64,000 nt of DNA from JAIVGV01 sp035295985 (GCA_035295985.1 DATHBT010000101.1:27456-91455), one strand, 5' to 3'; positions 41,932-50,834 are shown, counted from the stretch's first letter. Translations and numbers: made by a program. The notes: a model not told the origin generated them from the sequence alone.

Positions 41932-42774
41932 TCACGACGGCGCAGTGGTAGGGTGTTGCCACACTAAGTCTTTCAAGGCGGACTCAAGTAACAGCCGATC
42001 CCCTCCCCTGTTGACGAACTCCCTCAAGTCCTTCGTCGGCGGCACGTAAACGCAGTTCGTGGCGGGCAGCGCCTTTCGCAACTTCTCCGCCCCGCGGACG
42101 CCCGCCACCACGCCGCGGCTGTCCGGCCGGTCGTTGTCCGTGATGATGACGACCCTCCGCGACTTCTGCCGCCTGACGTAGCGGGCCACCATCTCGTCGC
42201 AGGCGGAGCAGGACGGCCGCCCTATCACGTCCAGCCCGATGGTCAGCGCCGCCGCCGCGTCCGTCGGCCCCTCGACGACCCACAAGACGCCCCGCGGTGC
42301 CGAGTCGGGGACGAACAGGCCGTTTCGCGATCCCCTGACCGCCCACTTGCGGCCCCGCTCGTCCCTGAGCCTGATCCCGATGATCCGCCCGGCTTCGTCC
42401 TTCATCGGGAAGGCCCACTCCCGGCCCGTCCACGCGCAGCCGACGGATCGCAGCGAGTCGGTGCGGACGCCGAGGGACATGGCGAACCCGTCCAGGTGGT
42501 AGATGTCCGTCGCGTCAAACCAGCCTTTCCACAGCCGGCCGAAATCCTGCGGCGGCCGTTCGGCCGGCGCCGCGCGCCGCTCGGGGGCGGCGGTCGGCTC
42601 TCCCGTCCGGTGCAGCCAACCGCCGAGGGCGTTCCTGCTCGGCCGGTCGCTCTCCACCCTCATGCACAGGGCCAGTCCGACCTCCGGGGCGTAGGTGCAG
42701 AAGTCGGGCTTGCCGCAGACGCGGCAGCGATCACGCTTCGTCACCCTCACCCAACGGTATCTTGTTGCCGCCAT
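41932..42774 (-). CDS. DNA primase: zinc finger plus Toprim
   Basis: 280 residues. N-terminal zinc site Cys17, Cys20, Cys26, Cys37 (DRCRVCGKPDFC). The catalytic Toprim part has VLWVVEGPTDAAAALTIGLD (Glu) and VVIITDNDRPDSRG (DxD). Shorter than bacterial DnaG, lacking a helicase-interaction domain, as in phage primases. Seven bases from the helicase gene, with which it likely forms the replication module. Confidence 0.88.
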   Translation of the reverse strand: MAATRYRWVRVTKRDRCRVCGKPDFCTYAPEVGLALCMRVESDRPSRNALGGWLHRTGEPTAAPERRAAPAERPPQDFGRLWKGWFDATDIYHLDGFAMSLGVRTDSLRSVGCAWTGREWAFPMKDEAGRIIGIRLRDERGRKWAVRGSRNGLFVPDSAPRGVLWVVEGPTDAAAALTIGLDVIGRPSCSACDEMVARYVRRQKSRRVVIITDNDRPDSRGVVAGVRGAEKLRKALPATNCVYVPPTKDLREFVNRGGDRLLLESALKDLVWQHPTTAPS

Positions 42775-42780
42775 CGCTCT

Positions 42781-44424
42781 TCAGTGGGCCGCGTCGGGCC
42801 GCCGCCAGTTGTTCTTCGCCAGGGCGTCGATCAGCCTGCTCGCCTCGGCCATCGCCAAGTCCTTCGTCTCGTAGCCGTGCTTCCGCAACAGGTTCGCCTG
42901 CTTGATCGTGCAGAGTTTCTTATCCCACCGCCGGCAAAGCTCGGCTATCAACTGGACGCCCTGCGGGTACGGGACTCTCGACGGGTCGATCCCCTGCTTC
43001 CTCAGTAGCGCCGCCTGCTTCTCGGTGTACTGCCGCCCGGCGTCCCACCCCCTGACCCTGGCCGGCTCGAGCTGGAAGGCGTCGAACGGGTTGATCTCGC
43101 GGGCCGAGAACTGCGCGCGCCCGATGACGTGCGCCCTCCTCGCCGCCTCCCTGAGCCTCCGCTCCTCCGCCTCGGCCCGCAGCCGCTGCTCCTCGGCGTT
43201 CAGGGCTTCGACGACATCGACGGGCCGCCCCTCGGAAGCCGCTTTGAAGAGGACGCGCTGCACGGCCTGCTCCGACACCTTCCCGCCGAGTATGTCGGCC
43301 GCGGTCATCAGCTTGTGCCGGCCGGCGTTGCCGACGAAGTCGATCACGAGGCAGGACGGCTTGCCGCTTTGCGCTATCGCCCCACGCCGCTCCGCCTCCG
43401 TCGGGAGTCCGTCAACGACGCCGGGGAGGGGCCGGGTGCTGCGGCCGACCATCTGGCTGTACAGGCACCGGGACTTCGTCGGCCGCGCCATGACCACCAC
43501 CTCGACGCCGGGGTTGTCGTAGCCCTCGGTCGCCACCCCGACGTTGACGAGAATCTGCGTCGCGCCCTCGCCGAACTTCCTGAAGGTCTCGTGCCGCTGA
43601 TCCTTCGGCGTCTTGCCGCACACCCAATCGGCCGCCCCCGGCCGGTGCCGGTTGAATATCTCGGCGTAGCGTTCGGCCTGCTTGACCGTGACGGCGAAGA
43701 CGAGTGTGCGCCGCCCGCCGATGATGTCGAGCGTGGCCGAGACGATGCCGTGCAGGTTCTTCTCGGCCTCCATCACGGCCGCCAGATCGGCCCCGTTCAG
43801 ATCGCCGGCCGTCGTGCGAATCCCCGAGAAGTCCAGCCCCTCGATTGTCACGAGCTGCTGCCCGACGGGGACGAGCCAACCCGCCTCGATGGCGTCGAGG
43901 ATTTCGTAGTCGAACGCCACGGACTCGAACACCTGGCCGAGCGCCTGCTCGTCGGCCCTGTCCGGCGTCGCCGTGACGCCCAGGATTTTCAGATCGGAGT
44001 TTTTCCGGTAGTAGTCGATGACCCGGCGGTAGCTCGGCGAGGTGGCGTGGTGCGCCTCGTCGATGACGAGCAGGTTGAAGTCGAACGGGTCGAAGCGCCT
44101 CATCCTGCCCCGGCCCGCGATCTGCGTCTGGATGGTCGAGACCACGACGGGCGACGCGCCCCACCAGTGGTTCTCCGCCGAGAGTTCGGCCATCTCCACG
44201 CTCGCGTCCAGGCCGAAGCCCTCCACGCGCTTGACCGCCTGCCAGATCAGCTCCTCCCGGTGGGCCAGCACCAGGGCGCGGCACGGCTGCATCCGGCGGA
44301 TGACCTCGGAAAAAATTTGCGTCTTGCCCGTGCCCGTCGCGGCCACGACGAGCGTGGAAGAGTGCTCCTCCCACTCCTTCAGCACGGACGAGACGGCCCG
44401 CTCCTGGTAGTCGCGCAGCCTCAT
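42781..44424 (-). CDS. SF2 DEAH-box helicase
   Basis: 547 residues. Walker A VVAATGTGKTQ (29-36), motif II VIDEAHH (about 121), motif III GVTATP, and motif VI GRSTRPLPG near residue 340. ATG 44424 forms an ATGA overlap with the ParB-like gene. Two C-terminal EKQ-x-LLRKxG repeats (YTEKQAALLRKQG, TIKQANLLRKHG) resemble the small fold also seen in the gene at 45652. It could unwind the replication fork or remodel DNA during recombination. Confidence 0.9.
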   Translation of the reverse strand: MRLRDYQERAVSSVLKEWEEHSSTLVVAATGTGKTQIFSEVIRRMQPCRALVLAHREELIWQAVKRVEGFGLDASVEMAELSAENHWWGASPVVVSTIQTQIAGRGRMRRFDPFDFNLLVIDEAHHATSPSYRRVIDYYRKNSDLKILGVTATPDRADEQALGQVFESVAFDYEILDAIEAGWLVPVGQQLVTIEGLDFSGIRTTAGDLNGADLAAVMEAEKNLHGIVSATLDIIGGRRTLVFAVTVKQAERYAEIFNRHRPGAADWVCGKTPKDQRHETFRKFGEGATQILVNVGVATEGYDNPGVEVVVMARPTKSRCLYSQMVGRSTRPLPGVVDGLPTEAERRGAIAQSGKPSCLVIDFVGNAGRHKLMTAADILGGKVSEQAVQRVLFKAASEGRPVDVVEALNAEEQRLRAEAEERRLREAARRAHVIGRAQFSAREINPFDAFQLEPARVRGWDAGRQYTEKQAALLRKQGIDPSRVPYPQGVQLIAELCRRWDKKLCTIKQANLLRKHGYETKDLAMAEASRLIDALAKNNWRRPDAAH

Positions 44425-45284
44425 TTGGCACCCCGCAGCTTCTTGATTTCGGCCGGCACGAACGAGCGCCACGCGAACTCGGAGATGAACCCCCTCCCTT
44501 TGCACAGCGAGCACTTTTTGCGGGCGTGGCCCTGGCAGGAGGTGCAGACCGCGTAAGGCGCGACGCACTTCAGGGAGGTGTAGGCGTTGTCGAGATCGGC
44601 GGCCGTCGTGTTGGTGACTTCGGCGAAGATCGCGTCGCCCTCGGCGAGCGCGTTCTTGAGTTCGGAGCGCGCCGCCGAGACGTGCGAGAGGAGGGTCTTG
44701 GCGGCCTCGGCGGCGCGATCCCACTCGAACAGGATCGCTTCCGGTATGGGGTAGCCGGTCTTATCCAGCCGCTCCGCCGGGCGTTCGGCTTTAGCCTTCG
44801 CCGCCCGCGCGACTTCTGTGACCGTCTTCTCGCCCCGCTCGATTGCGTCGATGTCTTCCGGAGGGGCGTCGCGCAGAACTTCTTTCGCGCGCTTCACGGT
44901 ACGTTCGCCGACGCCCAACTCCTCCGCAGCTTGGGCGGTAGTCGTACCCCCGGCGAGGCCGCTCCGCCTGTCGCCCCCACGTTTGAGGTTGGCGATCTTA
45001 GCGGCGATCATCGCGCGCTGACTTTCGGTCAAGTGCCTCCGGCGGACGTTGGCGGAGATGATGAAGGCCAGCGGGTCGCCGTTCCCGTTGAAGTCCTTGA
45101 AGCGCGGCTCCACCCCGGCGATCTGGCAAGCCCTGTATCGGTTGCGCCCGTCGAGAACCTTCCCGTCGAGCAAGGTTATGGGCGCACGTAGCCCGTTCTG
45201 CTTAATGTCCGCCGCCAACTCGGCCAGATCGGTTTCGGGCATCATCGGGAGAATCTGGCTCAACGGATGCTCTCTGTATTTCAC
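44421..45284 (-). CDS. ParB/Srx-fold protein with HTH and zinc knuckle
   Basis: 287 residues. N-terminal ParB-like domain (LSQILPMMPETDLAELAADI, LDGKVLDGRNRYRACQIAGV), central HTH (TTAQAAEELGVGERTVKRAK) and C-terminal CxxCxGxxxxxCxxCxGxG knuckle (CTSCQGHARKKCSLCKGRG). GTG 45284 follows GAGAGGTGAGG. ParB-fold proteins act as CTP-switch clamps or DNA nucleases. No ParA is seen, so plasmid-type partition is unlikely. A dyad-rich region lies directly upstream. Confidence 0.85.
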   Translation of the reverse strand: MKYREHPLSQILPMMPETDLAELAADIKQNGLRAPITLLDGKVLDGRNRYRACQIAGVEPRFKDFNGNGDPLAFIISANVRRRHLTESQRAMIAAKIANLKRGGDRRSGLAGGTTTAQAAEELGVGERTVKRAKEVLRDAPPEDIDAIERGEKTVTEVARAAKAKAERPAERLDKTGYPIPEAILFEWDRAAEAAKTLLSHVSAARSELKNALAEGDAIFAEVTNTTAADLDNAYTSLKCVAPYAVCTSCQGHARKKCSLCKGRGFISEFAWRSFVPAEIKKLRGAK

Positions 45285-45299
45285 GGCCTCACCTCTCAA

Positions 45300-45651
45300 C
45301 GATTAGTGCTGACTAGCGATTGCGAGCCGAGCGGTAGGTAAACCTACCCCGTGTAGGCTCACCCACCAGGTCTGACTGAGCGACCGCTCGCCTCGCTGGC
45401 AGTGCCGGTTCTCTCGCACGGAGGAGCGGGGCGCTACGAACCCCGCCGGGCCGTTCAAAGGGCCACGTGGCCCTTTGAAATTTTTACGTCCTTCTGCGAG
45501 ACACAGGGCCGGCGGGTTTGGCCTGGGTTGCGCCCCTGAGCGAACAACGGCGGCTTACGCGATGTTGGCCTTCACCCCTTCGGCTTCGTGTACGGCAAGT
45601 GCTACCCCAAAGGACGGACTCCGGTAATGCCGTAGCGGAGTCGGTTAAACT
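45300..45651. other. Non-coding dyad-rich region, possible replication origin or binding region
   Basis: 352 bases without a supported gene. Contains GGTAGGT-AA-ACCTACC at 45333-45348, GAGC-GACC-GCTC at 45378-45389, a 26-bp perfect palindrome at 45454-45479, and a GACTCCG/CGGAGTC hairpin near 45613-45640. It separates the ParB-like/helicase/primase genes from the methylase block, a natural place for an origin. Confidence 0.5.
45454..45479. repeat. 26-bp perfect palindrome
   Basis: TTCAAAGGGCCAC joined directly to its complement GTGGCCCTTTGAA with no loop. ATTTTTA follows on the plus strand, so termination in that direction is a second possibility. Confidence 0.85.
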
Positions 45652-46008
45652 TCACGCCGCCTCTTCTTGCCGCTTCAAAGCGTTGTAGCGGTCGATCAGC
45701 GCGGAGGCGTCCCGCTTGGACAGTTCATGCGATCCCTTGTCGTAAAACTTCTGGCACTCCGTTTCGAGGTCGAGGCGGAGGTCTGCGGCGAGCCTGCGTA
45801 GGTAGCCGAGCTGCGCCGCGGACGCCAAGTCCGTCTTCTGCGGGGCCGGGCCAGCCGCAGGCGGTTGCGACGAGTCGCCTCGATCTTCGGACTGCCCGCC
45901 GTCGGGCACGCCCTCGGCCTCCGCCAGCAGGCGCGCGAGCGAGTTGGTCGTGTCCTTCGACTGGCCGTGCAGCCTCCTCAGTTCGGCCACCAGTTGTTTC
46001 CCGTTCAT
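45652..46008 (-). CDS. Hypothetical phage protein, 118 aa
   Basis: Proline-rich linker between two helical parts. The C-terminus (ASAAQLGYLRRLAADLRLDL then SKRDASALIDRYNALKRQEE) is a small helical fold often attached to phage DNA proteins, also echoed in the helicase C-terminus. Perhaps a single-strand annealing or loader accessory; not recognised for certain. Confidence 0.6.
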   Translation of the reverse strand: MNGKQLVAELRRLHGQSKDTTNSLARLLAEAEGVPDGGQSEDRGDSSQPPAAGPAPQKTDLASAAQLGYLRRLAADLRLDLETECQKFYDKGSHELSKRDASALIDRYNALKRQEEAA

Positions 46009-46053
46009 AAGATTTTCACCCTTCGGCCCCCGCCCGCGCCGGAGGCGGCGCGC

Positions 46054-46365
46054 TCACCGCCTGTCCCTGCGCTCCGTGATGATGATCTTCTTGTCCGCGA
46101 CGAACATGGCGGGCGGCGAGGACGCGCCCCCGTACAGGCGCTTCGTGATCTTCCGCTCGTAAGCGCCGACGTTGTCCGTGTACCGGTCGTCTATGTCCGA
46201 CTGCCGCAAAGGGCGCTCACACTTATTCGGTCGGCGGAGGCGCGAGAGCGTGACCGTCACGCTACGCAGGGCGGAGCGCACGGCCGCGAGCCTCGACTTT
46301 TCCAGCCCGTCCGCGAACTCGATGCGGGTACGGGGAACGTCTTTCAGCATCTCTTCAAGACTCAT
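46054..46365 (-). CDS. Hypothetical phage protein, 103 aa
   Basis: Basic protein (VTVTLSRLRRPNKCERPLRQ). No known domain. It lies two genes before the noncoding palindrome region, probably the same leftward early operon. Confidence 0.55.
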   Translation of the reverse strand: MSLEEMLKDVPRTRIEFADGLEKSRLAAVRSALRSVTVTLSRLRRPNKCERPLRQSDIDDRYTDNVGAYERKITKRLYGGASSPPAMFVADKKIIITERRDRR

Positions 46366-46371
46366 CGCTTC

Positions 46372-46638
46372 TTACCCTTCCACCTTCCGCTCGGCGCGGA
46401 TGCCTTTCAGACCGTACTCTTTTTTCAGGACGTGGAGGGCCGTGTCGTCGTACCTGCCCGACGCCATCTCGTCGAACACGACCGTCAGCGAAAGCCCGCC
46501 GCCGAGTTCTTCGGGGAAGCCAACCGCCCTGACGTTGCGGACGCCGCAGTACGCACCGATCTCGCGCTCTAAAACCGCCCCGGCGAACTCCGCCTCGTCC
46601 AGCCCCGGCCCCTTCAGTCGAATCCTCTCAGTCGGCAT
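46372..46638 (-). CDS. Hypothetical phage protein, 88 aa
   Basis: ATG 46638 follows GGAGGG at good spacing; ATG 46659 would add seven residues. Mixed alpha-beta (MPTERIRLKGPGLDEAEFAG, LSLTVVFDEMASGRYDD). Unknown role. Confidence 0.55.
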   Translation of the reverse strand: MPTERIRLKGPGLDEAEFAGAVLEREIGAYCGVRNVRAVGFPEELGGGLSLTVVFDEMASGRYDDTALHVLKKEYGLKGIRAERKVEG

Positions 46639-46998
46639 CTGCTCTGCCCTCCGTCTCATGTTGTCGCCGGGGGAGGCCGCGAACCCTCCCGTTATGTCCC
46701 GACCTCCCCCGGCCCCGTCAGCGCGCCCCCCGTGCCTTCGCGTTTAGCAGGGGCGCGCGACCCCGGAAACTTTCGCGCCGGCCCTCTCCGTGTCTTGGCG
46801 TGTAGGAGGCGGGCCGGGGGGTGAAAATCCATGTCATTCAAGTCAATGCTGCAAAGAACGCGGGCAACGTCACGCACGAATCCCCGCTCTAGCCGCGCCG
46901 CAAACTTGAACCAAGCGTTCACCGATCCAACGCGCACACGGTACGGCGACCGCGAGATAGTCAAATACCGTATGCTCGGATGTGGTAAAATGCTTCGT
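46639..46998. other. Intergenic region upstream of LAGLIDADG gene
   Basis: About 360 bases with no supported gene. It has GTAAAAT shortly before ATG 46999 and TATGCT at 46971-46976, either of which could be a -10 element for the rightward nuclease gene. No strong hairpin. Confidence 0.4.
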
Positions 46999-47583
46999 AT
47001 GACAACCTTTGATTTCAGCGACTTCACTGATGAAGCCTTCGCCGCCTACCTCGCGGGCTTCACCGACGGTGAGGGCTACATCGGCATTGAGCCGACCACG
47101 CGGAAAGGCGTCAGCGTCGTCCGCATCATCCTCGCCAACTGCGTCCCCGAAGTCCTGCGGGGCATTCAGGCGCGGCTTGGATACGGAGCCATCAGAAGTC
47201 AACAGTTCAAGCCTCACTGGCGTGAGCGATTCACCCTTTCCGTCACGAATATGCGCGACTGCGAATCCTTCCTCAGAACGACTCTTCCCTATCTGCACAT
47301 CCTGCACATCAAACACGGCGTCGCCCTTGACGCCCTCAAGCGGATTGAAGAGGCGCGGACTAAACAAGCGGCGAAAGCCAAACGAAACGACGCGATAAGA
47401 GCCGCAGCCCAAAGCGGCGAGCGGCGCAAAGACATAGCCGTTAGATTTAATCTCAGCCCTCAAGCCATCTCCCGAATCTGTGAAGGGCATAGGTGGCCCT
47501 CTGAACAGTCCCGCGTCGCCAAACTGCGGAAGCGGGATGAGCGCGGTTTGTTCGCCCCGATTAAGCATTCCCCGTCACCTTGA
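46999..47583 (+). CDS. Free-standing LAGLIDADG homing endonuclease
   Basis: 194 residues. LAGLIDADG motif YLAGFTDGEGYIG (residues 17-29) with the acidic metal ligand. A second nuclease half is not obvious, so it likely dimerises. The C-terminus carries an HTH (GERRKDIAVRFNLSPQAISR) for target binding. Rightward among leftward genes, ending inside the 3' end of the cytosine methylase gene (23-base convergent overlap). ATG 46999 is favoured by domain start; upstream frame is unlike protein. Confidence 0.85.
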   Translation: MTTFDFSDFTDEAFAAYLAGFTDGEGYIGIEPTTRKGVSVVRIILANCVPEVLRGIQARLGYGAIRSQQFKPHWRERFTLSVTNMRDCESFLRTTLPYLHILHIKHGVALDALKRIEEARTKQAAKAKRNDAIRAAAQSGERRKDIAVRFNLSPQAISRICEGHRWPSEQSRVAKLRKRDERGLFAPIKHSPSP

Positions 47584-48871
47584 CGATGCGATCACCGATC
47601 CACTTGGCGACGTTCACACAGACAGCATTCCCAAGCTGGCGGTAACGCGCCGAATCTGACATCGAAACCCTCTCACCCTTTTCGTTGACACCCCATGCAG
47701 TGAAATCGTCTGGAAATCCCTGAAGCCTTTCGCACTCGCGCGGGGTGAGGCGCCGAACGCCGACGCCCTGATAACTGTGTGACGCGCCGGAGCGCAGAGC
47801 CTTCGCCGTGTCCGTCGGCGTCAGTTGGCCCGACTTGTTTTCGTGCCAGCCGACGAGCATCTGAGCTTCCATCGCCGGGTCTGAGTTGTTGTGCTGATTG
47901 CTCCGCAGGCAGGGTGCGACAACGAACGTCTCCGTGTCGCCGTCCATGCGCTCGTTGCTTGTTGAGAGGGACGTTTCAACGTCCCTCTCCCCGAAGTTGT
48001 TGGCGGCGACGATGTGCCCCGACTGCGCGGCGTTGTCGTCAGGCCCGCCCGCGAATGTGTCGATGGAATTACAAACGGCGAGCGTGCGGTTGGCCGTCAG
48101 GCTGCGCGTTCGCCCCGGCTTGTCTTCGAGCCATGAGCGGGCCTTGCCTCTGAATGAGGTGTCTCCGCTACTCCCGGCCTGCCAGTCGAAGGTGTAAGGC
48201 TCGCCGTCGCCTCCAATGCCGCCCTGAGCGTCGGCGGCAACTCCCGGCCGCGCTTCTCCGCGCGTCGGAGGATTCCACGGCACGCTTTCGCGCTCAAAAA
48301 GTATTTCGGCGCAACTTCCGTCTCCAAGACTTCCGACAAGGAACACACGGCGGCGTCGCTGTGCCACTCCGTCAAACTGAGCGTCAAACACCCGCCACGC
48401 GACGCGATACCCGATTTCTGTAAGGCCAGCGAGGACGGTCTCAAAGTCGCTAACCTCTTCCACTTCCCATTCACCACCTTCCACCGCGTCAGGCGGCGGT
48501 TCGACGGGACTCCAAGAGGAGAGAAGGCCGGGGACGTTCTCAACGACAACCCATCGCGGCTCAAGGCCCGCAACAATTCGTAGAGCCTCAAACCACAGCC
48601 CTGATCGCTCTCCGCCCAAGCCCGCGCGCTCTCCGGCCACAGACAGGTCTTGGCAGGGGAATCCGAAGCAAACAACATCGACTGGCTCAAGTTGCGAGAC
48701 CTCCACGTTCGTCACGTCGTCAAACCTTCTGGCCTTCGGGAAGTGCCGCGCCAGCACGGATCGGCAGTCGGCCTCTATCTCGACTTGCCACAGGCCGCGC
48801 ATCCCGGCCCGCTCGAAGCCGAGATCGAAGCCCCCCACCCCGGCGAACATTGATCCGAAAGTCAGCACCAT
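47561..48871 (-). CDS. C5-cytosine DNA methyltransferase
   Basis: 436 residues. Motif I FAGVGGFDLGFERAG (SAM binding), motif IV GFPCQDLS with catalytic Cys73, motif VI VVENVPG, motif VIII AQRRRRVFLVG, and motifs IX-X RRLTPRECERLQGFPDDF and RYRQLGNAVCV. The target-recognition region lies between VIII and IX. It modifies phage DNA to resist restriction. No matching restriction gene is nearby. Copy C of the prophage repeat stands upstream. Confidence 0.95.
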   Translation of the reverse strand: MVLTFGSMFAGVGGFDLGFERAGMRGLWQVEIEADCRSVLARHFPKARRFDDVTNVEVSQLEPVDVVCFGFPCQDLSVAGERAGLGGERSGLWFEALRIVAGLEPRWVVVENVPGLLSSWSPVEPPPDAVEGGEWEVEEVSDFETVLAGLTEIGYRVAWRVFDAQFDGVAQRRRRVFLVGSLGDGSCAEILFERESVPWNPPTRGEARPGVAADAQGGIGGDGEPYTFDWQAGSSGDTSFRGKARSWLEDKPGRTRSLTANRTLAVCNSIDTFAGGPDDNAAQSGHIVAANNFGERDVETSLSTSNERMDGDTETFVVAPCLRSNQHNNSDPAMEAQMLVGWHENKSGQLTPTDTAKALRSGASHSYQGVGVRRLTPRECERLQGFPDDFTAWGVNEKGERVSMSDSARYRQLGNAVCVNVAKWIGDRIVKVTGNA

Positions 48872-48907
48872 TCAGCCTTCACTCCCCGCGCGCGTGTAAG
48901 TGCCTCA

Positions 48908-48946
48908 AGCCACTACCCCCGAAAGCCCTACCTTCTCTCACTAACC
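48908..48946 (-). repeat. Prophage repeat, copy C (partial)
   Basis: On the minus strand, TTAGTGAGAGAAGGT matches copy B exactly. The following GGGC-TTTC-GGGT-type bases match partly, then similarity falls away. It lies upstream of the cytosine methylase gene. Confidence 0.6.
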
Positions 48947-49036
48947 TACCCCTTCGTGCCTCCTGACGGCGTAGAACAGGACGGCGACGAGGAAGACTTC
49001 GATGAGGAGTGCCCAGACTGATACATCCGTCGTCAT
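48941..49036 (-). CDS. 31-residue single-pass membrane peptide
   Basis: MTTDVSVWALLIEVFLVAVL followed by FYAVRRHEGVG. One TM helix with a basic end inside. ATG 49036 follows TGAGG. Stop overlaps repeat C. Small phage TM peptides act in superinfection blocking or lysis timing; this one is unassigned. Confidence 0.55.
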   Translation of the reverse strand: MTTDVSVWALLIEVFLVAVLFYAVRRHEGVG

Positions 49037-49135
49037 GGCGTAACCTCATTAGGCGGTCAGCCGCGCAGCTTTGAGCGACAGATCGGACTCGACTTCGTTG
49101 CCCCATGCGTCCGCGAGACGTGATAAAATGGCGCA

Positions 49136-49708
49136 ATGAAACAGTGCTCGAAGTGCCTCCAAAGAAAGCCGGAAACGCGAGAGTTTTTCCCTCCACACAA
49201 GCAGTGCAAGAACGGTCTTGCCCCCGTCTGTAGGGATTGTTTTGCTGCGTACCAGCGGCAGTGGAAGGCTGCGAATAGGGAGCGGTTGAGTACCCGCCGA
49301 AGGGATTTGTATGCTCAGAAGCACGCCCCGAAGAGAGCAGAGCAAACCCGCCTGTTGAAAGATTCTCAGCCGCTTCGATTCAGGGCTTCGATACTGCGAC
49401 AGGGAATGAGGGAGAGGGCGCGCGAACGCAGCCTGCCCTTCGATAGCAAATTCTTCACCAACGATTACTTGATGGGCTTGATCCGCAGTACGCCGACCTG
49501 TGAGTGCTGCGGCTGCGCCATCAACTACGATTATAAAAGCGGTGTCCGTCAAAACGATTCTCCGTCTATTGACAGGTTCAACCCTTCAGAGGGCTACGTC
49601 GCGGGGAACGTCACTCTGATATGCTGGCGGTGTAACAACCTGAAACGTGATGCGACTCCTGAAGAGCTGGAGATGGTCGCGCGGTGGATGCGCTCAAAGC
49701 CTCTCTAA
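49136..49708 (+). CDS. HNH endonuclease with N-terminal zinc motif, homing-type
   Basis: 190 residues. The N-terminus has CSKCLQRKPE...CRDC (zinc). The C-terminal HNH has CECCGCAINYDY, SIDRFNPSEGYVAGNV and ICWRCNNLKRD. Rightward between leftward methyltransferase genes. Its 3' end overlaps the 3' end of the MT-A70 gene by 98 bases, which is where that protein gains an unusual tail. Free-standing homing endonuclease is the best reading. Confidence 0.82.
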   Translation: MKQCSKCLQRKPETREFFPPHKQCKNGLAPVCRDCFAAYQRQWKAANRERLSTRRRDLYAQKHAPKRAEQTRLLKDSQPLRFRASILRQGMRERARERSLPFDSKFFTNDYLMGLIRSTPTCECCGCAINYDYKSGVRQNDSPSIDRFNPSEGYVAGNVTLICWRCNNLKRDATPEELEMVARWMRSKPL

Positions 49709-50321
49709 TGTCGCGCCCGTCCAAGTCGTTCCCGAACTGATCCCACCCCTCGACCCTCTGCCGCGCGAATAACTCGACGCGGGGAACGTCGCCCATGAGT
49801 TGCACGATGCGGCTACGTACTTCTTCGGGCTTTTCGCTGTGGCGGGAAACCGGCGAAACAACTATTTGCTTGACGGACTTGCTGATGCGTTGCGGTCGCC
49901 CGCGCCGCCCCAAAAGCACGATCTCCGCGTTGCCGCGCGTCCAGCGTCCGAGGCCGCCGAAGATGTCGAACGCCTGCTCCGCGCCGCGTGGCAGGCGTCG
50001 GCCCTGCCGCGCCGCCGCGCCGCGGTTCTGTTTTATCCACACGAAAGCGCAGGTAACGTATTCAAAGCCCCAAGCTGCGATCACGTCGAAGGCCACGGGA
50101 AGCAGCGGGAGAGTCGCCCACATGAACAGCGTGCAGTCGGGCGCGGCGAGTTCTCTGACGGGCAGGGCTTTGATTTCTGCCGCCGACATGGTGGGATACG
50201 GGCAGCCACCCCGATACGCACACTTCCCGCTCGGAGGCGCGGCCACGTTGTAACTCCACGGCGGATCGGCGTAGATGACCGAATACCGTTTCACCGCCCC
50301 GTCTTCGTAGTAACTCTTCAT
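49611..50321 (-). CDS. MT-A70-family adenine methyltransferase
   Basis: 236 residues. DPPW motif at 19-22 (VIYADPPWSYN), then YPTMSAAEIKALPV and the SAM-binding end VELFARQRVEGWDQFGNDLD. The family methylates N6 of adenine in DNA. The last ~30 residues (EALSASTARPSPALQESHHV) are atypical and lie antisense to the HNH gene. ATG 50321 is taken because the long frame upstream is basic shadow sequence. Confidence 0.9.
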   Translation of the reverse strand: MKSYYEDGAVKRYSVIYADPPWSYNVAAPPSGKCAYRGGCPYPTMSAAEIKALPVRELAAPDCTLFMWATLPLLPVAFDVIAAWGFEYVTCAFVWIKQNRGAAARQGRRLPRGAEQAFDIFGGLGRWTRGNAEIVLLGRRGRPQRISKSVKQIVVSPVSRHSEKPEEVRSRIVQLMGDVPRVELFARQRVEGWDQFGNDLDGRDIREALSASTARPSPALQESHHVSGCYTASISE

Positions 50322-50400
50322 TGCCGTCTCCCGCCGCGCCGCGCCGTGGGGCGTCAGACCCTCGCCTTCCGCCGTCCGGTGCGGCGGTCGAAGAGGGGTT

Positions 50401-50781
50401 TTAAGGGGAGTGGGGAGAGGGAGCGTCAGACTTGGCATCAGAGGGCTTGCCGGCCGCGGCGGGACGACAGAGGCTTTGCAGCCAGCGCGCCGTCTCCTCG
50501 CACTCGCGGTCAAAGTCCTCGTCGGTCTTGCCGAGGAACGTGCGCTCGTACCAGATTTCAAGGGCGGCCCGCCGCGTCTCAGCCCACCGCTTGATCGCGC
50601 CGAGCGTGATCCAGAACAGGGCGCGGAACTCGCCGCCGTGGGCCGACGTGACGACGTGCCAGCAGGCGTATGTGTAGGTCGAAACCCGCGTGCTCCGCGA
50701 CAGCGATTCGACCGCCCGCCGCTTCGCCCACTCGTGCATCCTCTGATTAGGCGGGTTGGTCGCTTCGTCAATTTTCGGCAT
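50401..50781 (-). CDS. Hypothetical phage protein, 126 aa
   Basis: Helical with aromatic/Cys content (TYTYACWHVVTSAHGGEFRA, LFWITLGAIKRWAETRRAAL). No recognised motif. Lies between two methyltransferase genes in the leftward early block. Confidence 0.6.
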   Translation of the reverse strand: MPKIDEATNPPNQRMHEWAKRRAVESLSRSTRVSTYTYACWHVVTSAHGGEFRALFWITLGAIKRWAETRRAALEIWYERTFLGKTDEDFDRECEETARWLQSLCRPAAAGKPSDAKSDAPSPHSP

Positions 50782-50834
50782 CGTTTCACCTCTCCCGGTG
50801 CGCCCCCTCGGAAGGCGGGGGGCGGTTAAAAGTC

